The position numbers and the translations under genes were made by a program. The notes below the pieces were generated by a model, which was not told where the DNA came from, made no database searches, and saw nothing but the letters and a program-made list of their open reading frames with translations. Positions 8,171-18,788 of a DNA stretch of 64,000 nt are shown here, piece after piece; position 1 is the stretch's first letter; every line of letters starts with the position of its first letter. The stretch is from CBDANW01 sp965197825 (GTDB lineage: Bacteria > Acidobacteriota > Vicinamibacteria > Marinacidobacterales > DATDRI01): NCBI GenBank assembly GCA_965197825.1, contig CBDANW010000003.1, forward strand, positions 124,001-188,000. Direction: 5' to 3'.

Positions 8171-9590
8171 CCCATTCTTAGTTGAAACTCTCCACGGCTC
8201 ACGTTTAAGCGACCTTCTTCTTCGATACGGTTGATGTCTTCGCCTCGATCTTCAGTTCCCGCTTGAGAGCTTCGCGAAGCTTGGGAAGATGGCGGTAGCC
8301 CACCACCTTCCTCAAGCGCGGTTCGATGTCTACGAGCGCCGTTGCCAACCAGCGCTGGCGTTGGCTCGAGTTCTTCCAGTGGTCGACCTTCGCGCAGCGT
8401 TCCTCGACGAGAGCATTGACGGACTCAAGGCAGTTCGTCGTCTTGAACGAACGGCCCAGCACCCCGTATACGCCGAGTCGATGCAACGTCAGCGTCTCCT
8501 CGAGGCCTTCCTCCAGGCTGCCAGCTGCGGATTGGTTCCGCTCTTCTAACTCACCGTGGAGTTGCTCGAGCGCAGTGAGGGCCTCTTCGTACTCCGGCCT
8601 GTTGTAGGCCCACTGGAGCCGCTTGCGCCATGACGCCTGCTCGCCCTTGGACAGGTAGCTCACTACGTTTTCACGTTTGTGCCACTGGCAGCGTTGTATC
8701 AGGGCCCGCTTACGGAATGCCTTCTTGACTGCCGCTTGGAGACCCTTGCCGCCGTCGATGATCACCAGCAGACCCTGGGAGATATCGAGTCCCCGCTCGA
8801 GCAGTGAACGCAGGAACGGCGTCAACACCTGCCCGTTCTCCGTGTCCGTCTCCACGAAGCCCAAGAAGCGTTTTTCCCCGCAAAGCGTGATGCCCAGAGC
8901 CACGACCATCGTTGCCTCGGCGAATGTCTTCCCATCCAGAAACAGCGCCACCACATCCTCGCCGGTCAGATCCCGTTCCTGCATCTCCCGCAGCTTCGCA
9001 GCGCTCGCTTGCACGAACCCTCGGGACACCGTTGAGCTCGACAGCCCGATGGCGCCCGGAATCGCTTCCGCTGCCGCCTCGTAGTTGCGACAAGAGATTC
9101 CGTAGAGAACTCGTTTCAGCAGAAGATCATTCACCTCACCGCCGTGGCTCACCGCCTCGTAGCAGCGAAGCGGAATCTCTCCTCCCTCGATGCTCCGAAC
9201 CCGTGGCACACGGATCGGTACCCGCTGGCCGCCAAGCCCTACCGTGCCCGGGTTGCTTCCGGGACGGCGACCGCGCTCCAGCTCGTCCTTGCGAGACTAT
9301 CGCTCTCCCGCCAACGCCTTCACTTCGTCGTCGAGCAACTCGTGAACGTGCATTAGACCAAGGGGGACCAACGAACGGATCATCTCTACCTTGGCGTCCA
9401 GCGCGAGTTCCCCGTAATCCTCGTGCCTCACCATCTCGACCTCACCCAAACGACGCGACTTCTTGCGTTTATTGACCGAACGTAGCAGACTTCCCATCTC
9501 GGCTTCCTTTCTTCGCGGCTTGATTTTGTTTTGTCCAACGCCATCAAACCACGGGGTTTGGAGCCGTTTCAATTCCCAACTAAGATTGGC
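8171..9590 (-). mobile_element. IS256-type insertion sequence (first family), transposase broken by amber codon
   Basis: Imperfect 30-bp inverted repeats bound the element: 8171-8200 and 9561-9590 share ATCTTAGTTG-like cores and the terminal ACGGCTC. A Mutator/IS256-type transposase fills the space between. The right inverted repeat overlaps the first codons. No clear target duplication was found. This family differs from the IS256-type copies at 16.7, 23.3 and 50.2 kb. Confidence 0.7.
8205..9572 (-). pseudogene. IS256/Mutator-family transposase with an in-frame TAG
   Basis: Two open segments in the same frame (9572-9297 and 9296-8205) are separated by a single TAG codon at 9297-9299, right after the residues LAGER. 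The downstream part has the Mutator-type DDE features: DGKTF (first Asp), IIDGGKG (second Asp), QRCQWHKRENV and NCLESVNALVEER (Glu). The frame is otherwise continuous, so one nonsense substitution, probably of a Tyr codon, inactivated it. An internal GTG start would give a protein lacking the N-terminal part. Confidence 0.8.
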
Positions 9591-10231
9591 ACACTTTCCA
9601 ATTTCGAGGAGCGTCTTATCGTCCAGGCGGTGTCCGCCTTCAAAGCTCCACTCCTCGAACGGGATGCCGAGGTGGCCTAGACGTTCCCGCAGCTCCGCCT
9701 ACGTGACTCCGGAAAAAACCGTTCGCGCGTGCCCCCAGCCACGGAGAGTTGCATCGAGCGGAGACGGCGCACGCTTTCTTCGTCCTCCAGTTCGGGCGGA
9801 AGGGTTTCGCCCCACAAAATCAGCCGTTTGATCGCGAACGTGCGTCGACACGCCCATCTTGCCGCAGTCGCGGCTCCCTGAGAGAACCCGAGAACGGTGA
9901 CGGAAATCGTGGTGTCGGTGATTCGAGAAAAGACGTTCGCCCGCACGGAGTCGAGGTACTTCAGGTAGTCATCGATCTCGTTTTGACGATCCTCGCGTGT
10001 CATCCACGACGCCCCGACGTTCTGATCGGGGGAATCCAAATAGAAGCGCGAGAGCGCCTCGGGGGCCACGATCAGTCGCGTCCCGTCGTCGAGAGCCGAG
10101 AGGTCTCGGATGAACGTCGACGCAAGCTGTCCGTAACCGTGGCAGGCGAACCAGAGCTCGCGCGGCTGCTCCGACGCTCCCATGGTAAGGAAGCGCGCGG
10201 TACGCCGAGCGGTGATGTAGTGTTCGGAGAT
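9591..10231 (-). pseudogene. Alpha/beta-hydrolase (YpfH-like esterase), frameshifted and start-less
   Basis: The reading frame from about 10231 encodes TARRTARFL, then WFACHGYGQLA (oxyanion-hole region), GASWMTREDR and VLGFSQGAA with the GxSxG nucleophile. After the residues GTRERFF near 9740 the frame is lost; the missing C-terminus (ELRERLGHLGIPFEEW, then FEGGHRLDD with the catalytic His) continues in another frame down to about 9600. A T run at the break is the likely slip site, and a TAG also sits at the junction. No start codon fits the family N-terminus, because the hairpin array begins there. The IS256-type element abuts the 3' end. Confidence 0.75.
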
Positions 10232-10248
10232 GGCGGGGGAACTTAGTG

Positions 10249-10420
10249 TCCCCTTCGGGGATGGTGGAAACCCCTCGCCTTTAGGCGAAGAAAAGATTGT
10301 CGAAGTCCCCGAAGGGGACGAGACTCCCCCGACTGAAGTCGGGGGGTTGAGAGTGAAGCGGGCGCATGAAGTCGACTTCCAGTCGACGCGCCCGCGCAAT
10401 CCACCGGCTTAAGCCGGTGG
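10249..10420. repeat. Array of GC-rich hairpins (REP/PATE-like)
   Basis: At least six palindromes are packed into 172 bp: TCCCC-TTC-GGGGA (10249-10261), TCGCC-TTTA-GGCGA (10275-10288), GTCCCC-GAA-GGGGAC (10305-10319), CCCCCGACT-GA-AGTCGGGGG (10326-10345), GCGGGCGC paired with GCGCCCGC (10358-10365 and 10388-10395) enclosing GAAGTCGACTTC (10368-10379), and the perfect 20-mer CCACCGGCTTAAGCCGGTGG (10401-10420). It has no ORF of its own and lies between two pseudogenes. It resembles extragenic palindromic or IS200/IS605-derived non-autonomous elements. Confidence 0.75.
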
Positions 10421-10450
10421 TTGATTTAATTTCTCAGTCACCCGCAGAGG

Positions 10451-13185
10451 TCAATTCGTCGGAACGAGACGCTTCAATTCCTCGAACCAGTTAAGGACGA
10501 GGATCAAATCTGTCGGAGTCGTGGTTTCCTCGCTACCACCTTCCTTGATCATCAAGAAACGCTCACCGTCGGGAGACACGTCGTAGGTGCGACCGCCAGT
10601 GCCAGCAAAGGCATCAAAATATGATGCCTCGAAGACGACCTCGGGGTTGCCGAAGTCAAGGCGGGATCGATACGTACAGAGACCACCGTCAGCCGACCTC
10701 GATCCAGATAGAACAACTCGCTGCCGTCCCGAGCCCAAAGCGGCTGGATACCACCGCCTCTCGAGACCTGCTGGAGACCCTCCTCGACGTTGGGGAACGG
10801 GCGCACGTAGATCTCGTATTGACCCGAGGCGCCGGATTGGTAGGCCAGCCAACGGCCGTCGGGCGAAATTTCTGCGTTCTGCTCGTTGAACTCGGTGGCT
10901 AGGAGAGGCTCCAACGACCCGTCGCCGTCTAGCGAGCGCACGATTAGATCGCGTTGTCTTTGGGGATGGTCCTCCCGATACACCAACTGCTTTCCATCGG
11001 GGGAGGAGGCATTCGGAACCTGCATATTCTCACTTTCGGTGAGCCGCTCGACCGTGCCGGTGCCGTCCGCCGCTTTCCAAAATAGATTTCTAGAACCGCC
11101 ATCACGGGTAGACGCGAATGCCACACGCCGACCGTCCGGTGTCCAGATCGGATAGACGTCGCTACCGGGGTCGAACGTGAGCCGCCTCAGTGTCTCGCGC
11201 GTGAAATCCCAGATCCAGATGTCGCTACTCCTGGTCCCGCACGTCGAGGGCAACTTGGTTCCCGTCGGGGGAGATGCGCGGGTAGACGTAGGCACGTGGC
11301 TCGGCCGCCAGCGCCTCTTCTCTTCCATCCCGATCCACCCACACCAGCGTTCTGCTGACCTGAGCACCAACACCCGAGACATAGACGAGCGCTCCGGAAT
11401 CGGAGAAGCTAGCGTGAGCCGCACCGGTTGCGTTAATAACCCCCCTGACACCTTCGACAACAGGAACTGGACCACCGGTCACCTCCAACCGCGCAAGATC
11501 GAAAGGAACTGCCAGAAGCGTCTCCTCCAGCGCATAAACCAAGTGCCCCGTGGGGACGTAGCGGGCATCCCTGCCTCCTTCTATGAGCACACGCCGTTCA
11601 CCGGTTTCGAGCGACTGCGCCACGATCTGAGACTCATCCCATAACGGAGTTGTCGAGAGAAGTGAAGAGCACCGTGTTCCTATCCGGCAGCATCTGCGGC
11701 CCATGGGTCACTTCACCCTTTTCCGAATCCATTGGGATCAGGATCTCCGGGATGCCACCATTGGCCGACACGCGTAGGATTCCGTCCGCACCTTGCCCGA
11801 AGACGATGGTGTCGTCAGCTCCCCAACTCGCACCATAGGGAGCGCCGACCTCGCATAGGGTCACCGGTGCCCCGCCCGTCACGGAGACCTTCCTGAGGTT
11901 GCCTTGAGCCCAAAAGCCAACCCACTCGTCGGGGGAGAAGAAAGGGCTTAATGGGGTTATATCGGTGCCGCGGATGGGCGCTGCCTCCAGCTGATGCATC
12001 TCGCGCAGGTAGAGCTGCTGGTTGGCGACGTAGACCAAGCGAGTGCCGTCGGGCGAGAGAGCCACGAGATGACGCCCCGTATTCGTAATGCTGTCACCTG
12101 GCGGCAACGTTAGTGGAAAACGCATGATGGTCTGTGCAGGTGGCTCAGCACGCATCATGCTCCAGACGGTGATGCCGCCCATGAGCGCCGCGACGAGCCC
12201 TAAGACGAGCCTTTCTCGTGCTCGATTCGCGGCAGAAACGGCGAGCGGTTGTTGCGCCGGCGCAGCGGCTGGCTCGGCGAGGATTTCTTCGATCTCGCTC
12301 CCCGCGTCCCCGATGTCCCGCAGACGCTTCTTGCGATCTTTCCTGAGACACCGGCGCAAAAGATTCTGGACCCGTGGATCGAGATCAGATGGGACCGCCT
12401 TCCAATCGGGCTCCAGCTTCATGATGGAAGCCAATACATCCGAGACGTCTTCCCCGGCAATCGGGCTCCAGCTTCATGATGGAAGCCAATACATCCGAGA
12501 CGTCTTCCCCGGTGAACGCCTTCTTTCTGGTCAACATCTCGTAGAGCACCATGCCGAAAGAGAAAATGTCGGTACGTTTGTCGACTGTCTTGCCTCTCGC
12601 TTGCTCGGGGCTCATGTAGGCCGCGGTGCCAAGAATGACGCCAGCCCGGGTCGCGTCCCGGCTCAGTGCGGGAGCCGCGGAAAGCTCGCTTTCGGGTACT
12701 TCGTCCGCGAAGGCTTTGGCTAGCCCGAAGTCGAGCACCTTTACCCGACCCTCGGAATTGATTTTGATGTTGGCGGGCTTCAGATCGCGATGGATAACGC
12801 CTTTTTCATGCGCCGCATCGAACGCCTCGGCAATTTGTTGGGAGAGCGTCAAAGCCTCGTCCACGGGGAGTGCCCCCCGGGAGATGCGCTCGGCGAGCGT
12901 CTCCCCATCGACAAGCTCCATGACCAGGAAAGGCTTGGTTTCGAACTCCTCGACTCCATAGAGCGTGGCAATCCCCGGATGATTCAGTGCAGCCAGGAGC
13001 CGTGCTTCTCGCTCGAAGCGGGCCAGCTTTTGTGGGTGTTGCGTGAACTCTTCGGGAAGGACCTTGATGGCGACTTCGCGCTCGAGCTTGTTATCCCGGG
13101 CGCGGTAGACCTCACCCATGCCGCCCGCACCGATAGCGGCGAGGATCTCGTAGGAACCCAGCTTGGTGCCGGAAGTAAGGGACAT
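10451..13185 (-). pseudogene. Ser/Thr kinase with C-terminal TolB/PD40 propeller, copy A (multiple frameshifts)
   Basis: The kinase N-terminus is intact: GAGGMGEVYRARD loop, VAIKVLP lysine, HRDLKPANI, DFGLAKAF and GTAAYMSPEQA. At 12403-12512 a 55-bp tandem duplication shifts the frame. The C-lobe, a transmembrane segment and WD40-like PD40 repeats (SPDGTRLVYVA and similar) resume in another frame. Three further breaks occur near 11640, 11230 and 10640, each matched by an uninterrupted paralogous reading in the neighbours. It ends with the shared tail WFEELKRLVPTN at 10453. An intact version would be a membrane receptor-type kinase of about 890 residues. As it stands, only the kinase N-lobe and part of the C-lobe could be made. 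Confidence 0.85.
12403..12512. repeat. Perfect 55-bp tandem duplication inside kinase copy A
   Basis: Bases 12403-12457 and 12458-12512 are identical. Since 55 is not a multiple of three, the duplication shifts the kinase frame between the ASIMKLEPD coding segment and its repeat. The perfect match suggests a very recent event or an assembly artefact. Confidence 0.9.
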
Positions 13186-13267
13186 CGTGAGGTCCTTCTA
13201 GGGTTGACCGATCGGTGTGAAGATAGTCCCCAGATGCTGAAAGGTCAACCTCAGTGCGCCGTTAATA

Positions 13268-13753
13268 CTACCGGGCGAATCCAGCAATTGGCGCCATGAA
13301 CACCGGGCCTAACCCACCCAGGGCCTCCCTGGCCTCGTCACTGGGATCGCCATAGACCACCAAGCGCGTCGGAGTCACAACGGACAGGAATCGCTCGGCG
13401 AAATTCTTCCCAAATGAGCCTAAATGGGCTACCAGTGTCTCCGAGTCCGCATACCTCTCGTAGATATGGCAAGTTTTGCCATCCTCACTGAGGTTCCACT
13501 CATAATTCAATGTCTTGGGTTCCTCTTGCGTCGCCTTCACCATCTCGTTCATCACGACTTTGAAGTTGTCCATTTCGCCCGACTTGATCTCGAGCTCGAG
13601 TAGAAAGTAAACAGGGTGTCCTTTCGGCAACGGTGCGTGACATGACGGGATGCGATAAGTAGTCTGCCCCCGGGGGTCGCTCGTTGTTGACGGAGGTTTG
13701 AAACAAAAAGGAAAAAAATCCTGGACAAAGCGGGACCATCTGTGTAGTCTCAT
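13268..13753 (-). CDS. Antibiotic biosynthesis monooxygenase (ABM)-domain protein
   Basis: 161 residues as an open frame. From about residue 48 it has the ferredoxin-like ABM pattern: YFLLELEIKSGEMDNFKVVM, ETLNYEW-like strand and YERYADSETLVAHLGS. ABM proteins are small dimeric cofactor-free monooxygenases acting on quinols or polyketides, or heme-degrading relatives. The first 45 residues have no family counterpart. A more plausible ATG (13639-13641) lies in another frame, so the 5' end may be frameshifted or rearranged: the kinase D fragment starts only a few bases upstream on the opposite strand. Domain call good; start uncertain. Confidence 0.6.
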   Translation of the reverse strand: MRLHRWSRFVQDFFPFCFKPPSTTSDPRGQTTYRIPSCHAPLPKGHPVYFLLELEIKSGEMDNFKVVMNEMVKATQEEPKTLNYEWNLSEDGKTCHIYERYADSETLVAHLGSFGKNFAERFLSVVTPTRLVVYGDPSDEAREALGGLGPVFMAPIAGFAR

Positions 13754-13759
13754 GCCTTC

Positions 13760-14883
13760 AGTCCTTTCTTTTCGCCTGACGGCCGCTGGCTGGCATTTTT
13801 CACCCTCGATGCTCTGAAGAAGGTGTCGGTCAGTGGTGGCGCGGCACTAACCCTTGCCGAGCCGACGGCCGGCCGCGGCGGCACCTGGGGACCGGACGAT
13901 ACCATCGTTTATAGCCAAGCGTTGGAGAGTGGGCTCTATCGAATTTCTGCCACCGGGGGGACCCCGGTCGAGCTCACGCAGTTGAGCGAAGGAGAGCGAA
14001 GGCACCGATGGCCGTGGTTTCTGCCGAACGGCGAGGCAGTGCTTTTCATGGTCCAAGCCCCAGGTGCGTCGTTTGACGACGGGAACATCGAAGCGGTTTT
14101 CCTCGACACCGGGGAGAGGAAAGTCTTGCTCCGGGGCGGGACCTATCCACGCTACGTCCCCCCCGGTCACCTACTCTACGTCCGCGAGAACACACTTTTT
14201 GCCATGCCTTTCGACCCCAACCGAATCGAGCCGACGGGAGAGCCGAGTCCTGTCCTCGAAGGCGTTGCCGGTCGCATAAACGGTGGTGCCAGCGACTACG
14301 CTTTTTCGGAGAACGCATCGCTCGTCTATGTCCCCGGTGGTGCTGCTCAGGCTAACAGGAGGTTCGTGTGGGTGGATCGAGAAGGTCGTGAAGAACCGTT
14401 GGCAGCGGAGCCGCAGAATTACCAGGAATTCACCCTGTCTCCCGATGGCACCCAACTAGCGGTCCGCATAATCGCCGACAACACGGACGTCTGGATCTAT
14501 GATCTGGTGCGCGACACATGGACGCGCCTGACGTTCGATCCCGCCACCGAGGCCACTCCGGTGTCGAGTGACAGCGGTAATTGGGCACTCTGGGCCCCCG
14601 ATGGCCGGGAGCTGTTCTACGTCGGTCCGCAGGCCATGATGGGCGTGTCCATCGAGACCGAGCCGACGATTACACTCGGCAGGCGGGAGCCGTTGTTTGA
14701 CATGGCGTCATACATTACGCCCAATCCCACTCAGTCGTTTCGCCGCGTGGCCATGCTGCTGACGGCCAGCGGTTCCTGATGATCAAGGTAGGCGGGGAAT
14801 CGGAAGACACGACCGCGCTGCAAAGCATTGTCCTTGTCCTGAACTGGTTCGAAGAATTGAAACGCCTCGTCCCCACAAACTAA
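13760..14883 (+). pseudogene. TolB/PD40 propeller remnant of a kinase gene, copy D
   Basis: The frame begins in mid-propeller (FFSPDGRWLAFF) with no start codon and no kinase domain. It continues through KKVSVSGG, DTGERKVLL, LSPDGTQLAVR and VWIYDLVRDTW. Compared with the other copies about 100 residues are missing after TRLTFDP, where it jumps to NWALWAPDGRELFY. The last 35 codons (FLMIKVGG to WFEELKRLVPTN) are in a different frame after position 14770. It is therefore a 5'-deleted, internally deleted and frameshifted remnant. It ends 3 bp before copy B. Confidence 0.85.
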
Positions 14884-14886
14884 CCG

Positions 14887-16678
14887 ATGTCACTCGAAGC
14901 TGGCACCAAGTTAGGTTCCTACGAGATCCTCGCCGCCATTGGTGCCGGAGGCATGGGAGAGGTCTACCGTGCCCGCGACACTAAGCTAGGCCGTGAAGTC
15001 GCCATCAAAATTTTTCCTGAAGAGTTCTCGCAACATCCTCAGAAGCTAGCTCGCTTCGAGCGCGAAGCGAAGCTTCTCGCCGCGCTGAATCATCCGGGGA
15101 TCGCCACTCTCTACGAAGTCGAGGAGTTCGAGGGCAAGCCATTCTTAGTGATGGAGCTTGTCGAAGGCGAAACGCTCGCCGAGCGGATTGCCCGCGGGCC
15201 AATCCCCGTCGATGAGGCCCTCACGCTCTCCCAACAAATCGCAGAGGCACTCGAAGCCGCCCACGAAAAGGGCGTCATCCACCGCGACCTGAAGCCCGCC
15301 AATATTAAGGTAGACCCCGAAGGCCACGTGAAGGTTCTCGACTTTGGGCTCGCCAAGGCTTTCGCCGACGAAGTACCGGAGAGCGAGCTATCCGCGTCTC
15401 CGACTCTCAGCCGAGACGCAACTCGAGCTGGCGTCATCCTCGGAACCGCAGCTTACATGAGCCCGGAGCAAGCGAAGGGTAAGACGGTCGACAAGCGCAC
15501 CGATATCTTTTCTTTCGGCATCGTGCTCTACGAGATGCTGACCGGCAAGAAGGCGTTTGCCGGAGAAGATATCTCGGATGTATTGGCTTCGATCATGAAG
15601 CTGGAGCCCGATTGGAATGCGGTTCCCCCCGATCTCGATTCGCGGATTCAGAACCTCTTGCGCCGGTGTCTTAGGAAAGATCGCAAGAACCGCCGCCAGT
15701 CTATCGGGGACGTCCGTGTGGAGATTGAGGAAATCATTGCCGACCCGACCGGCGCATCCGCGCAACAACCGCTCGCCGTCTCCGCGTCGAGTCGAGCACG
15801 AGAAAGGGTCGCCTGGGGGCTCGTCGCGGCGCTCGCGGGCGGCATCGTCGTCTGGAGCTCATGCGTGCTGAGCCACCGGCAAAGACCATCACACGCTTTC
15901 CTTTAACGCTGCCACGGGGTGTGGGTTTCACGAATACGGGTCGTCATCTCATAGCTCTCTCGCCTGATGGCACGCGCTTGGTCTATGTCGCGAACGGGCA
16001 GCTCTACCTGCGTGAGATGGATCAACTGGAGGCGGTGCCCATCCGCGGCACCGACATCATCCCAATAATCCCAATAATCCCAATAAGCCCTTTCTTCTCC
16101 CCCGACGGTCAGTGGGTCGGCTTCTATGCTGCCGGTGGCACCCTCAGGAAGGTCTCTGTGACAGGCGGGGCACCGGTGACGCTCTGCGAGGCGGGCAATC
16201 CCTTTGGCGCGAGCTGGGGAGCCGATGACACTATCGTTTTTGGGCAAGGCCAGGCGGGCATCCTTCGCGTGTCGGCCAATGGCGGCACGCCGGAAGTCCT
16301 CATCCCCATGGATTCCGAGAAGGCTGAGCGGGGTCATGGGCCGCAGATGCTGCCGGATGGGAAAACGCTGCTCTTCACTCTCGCGACAACTGGATCATGG
16401 GACGAATCTCAGATTGTGACGCAGTCGCTTGAAACCGGTGAGCGCCGGGTTCTCATAGAAGGAGGCAGCGATGCTCGCTACGTTCCCACGGGGCACTTGG
16501 TCTATGCGGTTGGGGAGACGCTTCTGGCGGTTCCGTTCGATCTCGCGCGGCTTACGGTGACCGGTGGTCCAGTTCCTGTTGTGGAAGGGGTCGGGCGCGC
16601 TGCTGGGCAGACCGGTGCGGCTCACGCTAGCTTCTCCGATTTCGGATCGCTCGCCTATGTCTCGAGTCTTGGTTTGTA
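14887..16678 (+). pseudogene. Ser/Thr kinase-TolB/PD40 protein, copy B, 5' part
   Basis: The ATG at 14887 opens a complete kinase domain of about 270 residues: GAGGMGEVYRARD, VAIKIFP, HRDLKPANI, DFGLAKAF, GTAAYMSPEQA. A transmembrane stretch (about residues 305-325) follows. One base is missing near 15855 (the MMRAEPP codons of the other copies), so the ORF stops at 15906 just after the membrane segment. The propeller continues in the next frame to 16678, where an IS256-type element begins. A 9-bp in-frame triplication at 16061-16087 encodes IIPIIPIIP. A membrane-anchored kinase without sensor could still be produced. Confidence 0.85.
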
Positions 16679-16679
16679 G

Positions 16680-17084
16680 TTGAAGTCTCGTGGCACGAGT
16701 AAGAGTGCCGCCAGCCGTCACCTCGTGAGCCAGACGACTAAGAAGCTCGAGGAATACCTGTCTCGGCGGCTAGAGGAGTTCGAGCTTGCGGCACTGATGC
16801 TGGATGGCCTTGAGGTGGCCGGACAGACCGTCGTCGTAACTCTCGGTATCACAATAGATGGAACGAAGGTGCCCCTGGGTATATGGCTGGGCTCGACGGA
16901 GAACTCTCGGGTGTGCACCGCGATGTTGCAGGACCTTCTCGAGCGAGGCTTGCGCGTCGATGAGTCGATTCTCTGCGTAGTGGACGGAGGCAAAGGCATC
17001 CGCAAGGCACTCGTCGACGTTTTGGGGGACCTCGCGGTCATCCAAAGGTGCCAGATCCATAAACTCCGGAATCTTCGCTCGTAC
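16680..17084 (+). pseudogene. IS256-family transposase, middle part before the nested IS3
   Basis: Encodes SKSAASRHLVSQTTKKLEEY, then LMLDGLEVAGQ (first catalytic Asp) and CVVDGGKGIRKAL (second Asp), ending at NLRS just before the IS3 insertion. The reading is identical to the full-length copy at 50.2 kb. There is no start codon because the 5' end is deleted. Confidence 0.85.
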
Positions 17085-17144
17085 TGACCCTGCCCGGGTT
17101 TTGTGGACATCAACCGAGGCGCGACAATGCGCCTGGAGGCGTCC

Positions 17145-17441
17145 ATGGGAGAACGACGACGCAGGAAGTTCACGGGGGAGTTCAAGGAGGAAGCGGTCCG
17201 GCTGTTCAGGGAGGGCGAGCGCAGCATCGGCCAGGTCGCTAAGGAACTGGACCTGACGGAATCGGCCCTTCGAAACTGGGTGAAACAATACAAAGTTGAT
17301 CACGGTGAAGGTCCACGCGAGGCTCTGACGACGGCGGAACGTGATGAGCTCCGTTCGCTACGGCGTCGAGTGCGTACGTTGGAGCAAGAGCGAGAAATAT
17401 TAAAAAAGGCGGCGGCCTTCTTCGCGAAGGAAAGCGAATGA
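17145..17441 (+). CDS. IS3-family transposase OrfA
   Basis: 98 residues from the ATG at 17145, which is preceded by GGAGG. It contains the HTH_Tnp_1 helix-turn-helix (RKFTGEFKEEAVRLF to TESALRNWVKQY) and a C-terminal leucine-zipper-like coiled coil. The sequence A-AAA-AAG at about 17402-17408 near its 3' end is a classical -1 slippery heptamer used by IS3 elements to make an OrfAB fusion. It overlaps orfB by four bases. Confidence 0.9.
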   Translation: MGERRRRKFTGEFKEEAVRLFREGERSIGQVAKELDLTESALRNWVKQYKVDHGEGPREALTTAERDELRSLRRRVRTLEQEREILKKAAAFFAKESE

Positions 17442-18316
17442 GATTCAAATTCATTCACGCGGAGCGGGCCAACTACCCGGTGCGGGTGATGTGCCGAGTT
17501 CTGAGGGTATCGACCAGCGGCTACTACGCTCAGATGAAGCGCGCGCCCAGCAAGCGACAGTGTGAGGATGGGAAGCTGAAGCTGCGCATCCAAGCGATCC
17601 ACGCCCATAGCCGTGGTACCTACGGCAGGGAGCGTGTACGTCGCCAGCTTGACGGGGAGAACGTCGAGGTAGGCAAGCAGCGAGTGGCACGGCTGATGCG
17701 TGAGATGGGCCTGCAGGGTCTGCCCAGCAAGCGTTTTCGCCGCACGACCGACAGCAAGCACGATCGCCCCATCGCACCCAACGTGCTCGGCCGGAACTTC
17801 GAAGCCGCACGACCGAACCAGTTCTGGGTGACGGACATAACCTACATCCGGACTTGGGAAGGCTGGCTCTACTTGGCGGTCATCCTCGATCTGTTCTCGC
17901 GTCGTGTCGTAGGCTGGGCGATGCAGCCCCACCTGCGCGCGGAGCTTGCTCTCGAGGCGCTTCACATGGCCTTGGGGCGCCGCCTGCCGGAAAGTGGCTT
18001 GGTGCATCATTCAGACCGTGGTACTCAATACGCGGCTGCGACCTACCAGGCCGTGCTCGATGAGTACGGCATCGTGTGCTCGATGAGCCGCAAGGGTGAT
18101 TGCTGGGACAACGCCGTGACCGAGAGCTTCTTCGGCACGCTCAAGACCGAGCTCCTCCACCGGTGTAGTTGGCCAACACGACGTATGGCCAAAGACGCGG
18201 TCGCGAGCTACATCGAGGGGTTCTACAATCCGTATCGACTCCACTCGTCACTCGATTACAACAGCCCAATGGTGTTCGAACGGATTCATGACCTCAAAAC
18301 GGCTCATGCGAGATAA
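17438..18316 (+). CDS. IS3-family transposase OrfB (DDE integrase)
   Basis: 292 residues. The HTH_21 region (RIQAIHAHSRGTYGRERVRR) precedes an rve integrase core with the DDE triad visible in FWVTDITYI, HHSDRGTQYA and NAVTESFFGTLK. The start ATG overlaps the orfA stop (ATGA). The ORF appears intact, so this element may still be active. Confidence 0.92.
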   Translation: MRFKFIHAERANYPVRVMCRVLRVSTSGYYAQMKRAPSKRQCEDGKLKLRIQAIHAHSRGTYGRERVRRQLDGENVEVGKQRVARLMREMGLQGLPSKRFRRTTDSKHDRPIAPNVLGRNFEAARPNQFWVTDITYIRTWEGWLYLAVILDLFSRRVVGWAMQPHLRAELALEALHMALGRRLPESGLVHHSDRGTQYAAATYQAVLDEYGIVCSMSRKGDCWDNAVTESFFGTLKTELLHRCSWPTRRMAKDAVASYIEGFYNPYRLHSSLDYNSPMVFERIHDLKTAHAR

Positions 18317-18350
18317 TCAACCTGTCCACTTTTCCTGGGCAAGGTCATAC

Positions 18351-18788
18351 CTTCCCAAGTCTCGTCACGCCTACGTGCTCCAGACGATGAAGGAAGCCTA
18401 CAAGTGCAAGAGTGCCGACAAGGCGCGCAAGCGACTTCAGGCATTGGTGTCGTGGCTCGAGCGAAACGGCTACGACGAAGCTGCCGGAAGCCTTCGTGAA
18501 GGGATGGAAGAGACACTCACGGTCGTGAAGCTCGCGCTGCCCGCCTTACTTCGCCAGTCTCTTGCCACGACGAACGCCATTGAGAATCTCAACGGAACCA
18601 TTCGCAGAGTATCGAGAAACGTCAAGCGTTGGAAGAGTCCTTCCATGGTTCGCCGATGGACCGCTCTTGGCGTCGTCACCGCGCAGAAAAAGTTCCGGCG
18701 TATCAAAGGCTATCGCCATATGGGCGCTCTCGTTCACGCGCTTAGAAGCAAACAGAAATCTCTTGACAGCGATGAGTTTGCTGCCTAA
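18351..18788 (+). pseudogene. IS256-family transposase, 3' part after the nested IS3
   Basis: Continues the transposase from YLPKSRHAYVLQTMKEAY through TTNAIENLNGTIRR (catalytic Glu) and VRRWTALGVVT to the stop at 18788. Here the codon in KRWKSPS is AAG (Lys), while both other copies in the window have TAG at that position, so this copy keeps the ancestral 3' end. Confidence 0.85.

Larger units (their letters stand above)
17085..18347 (+). mobile_element. IS3-family element with 3-bp target duplication
   Basis: The ends are inverted: TGACCCTGCCCGGG from 17085 corresponds to the reverse complement of the sequence ending at 18347 (TGACCTTGCCCAGG), followed on both sides by GTGGACA. The direct repeat TAC flanks it (17082-17084 and 18348-18350), and the uninterrupted target CGTACCTTCC is seen in the full IS256-type copy at 50.7 kb. 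It carries orfA and orfB. Confidence 0.9.
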
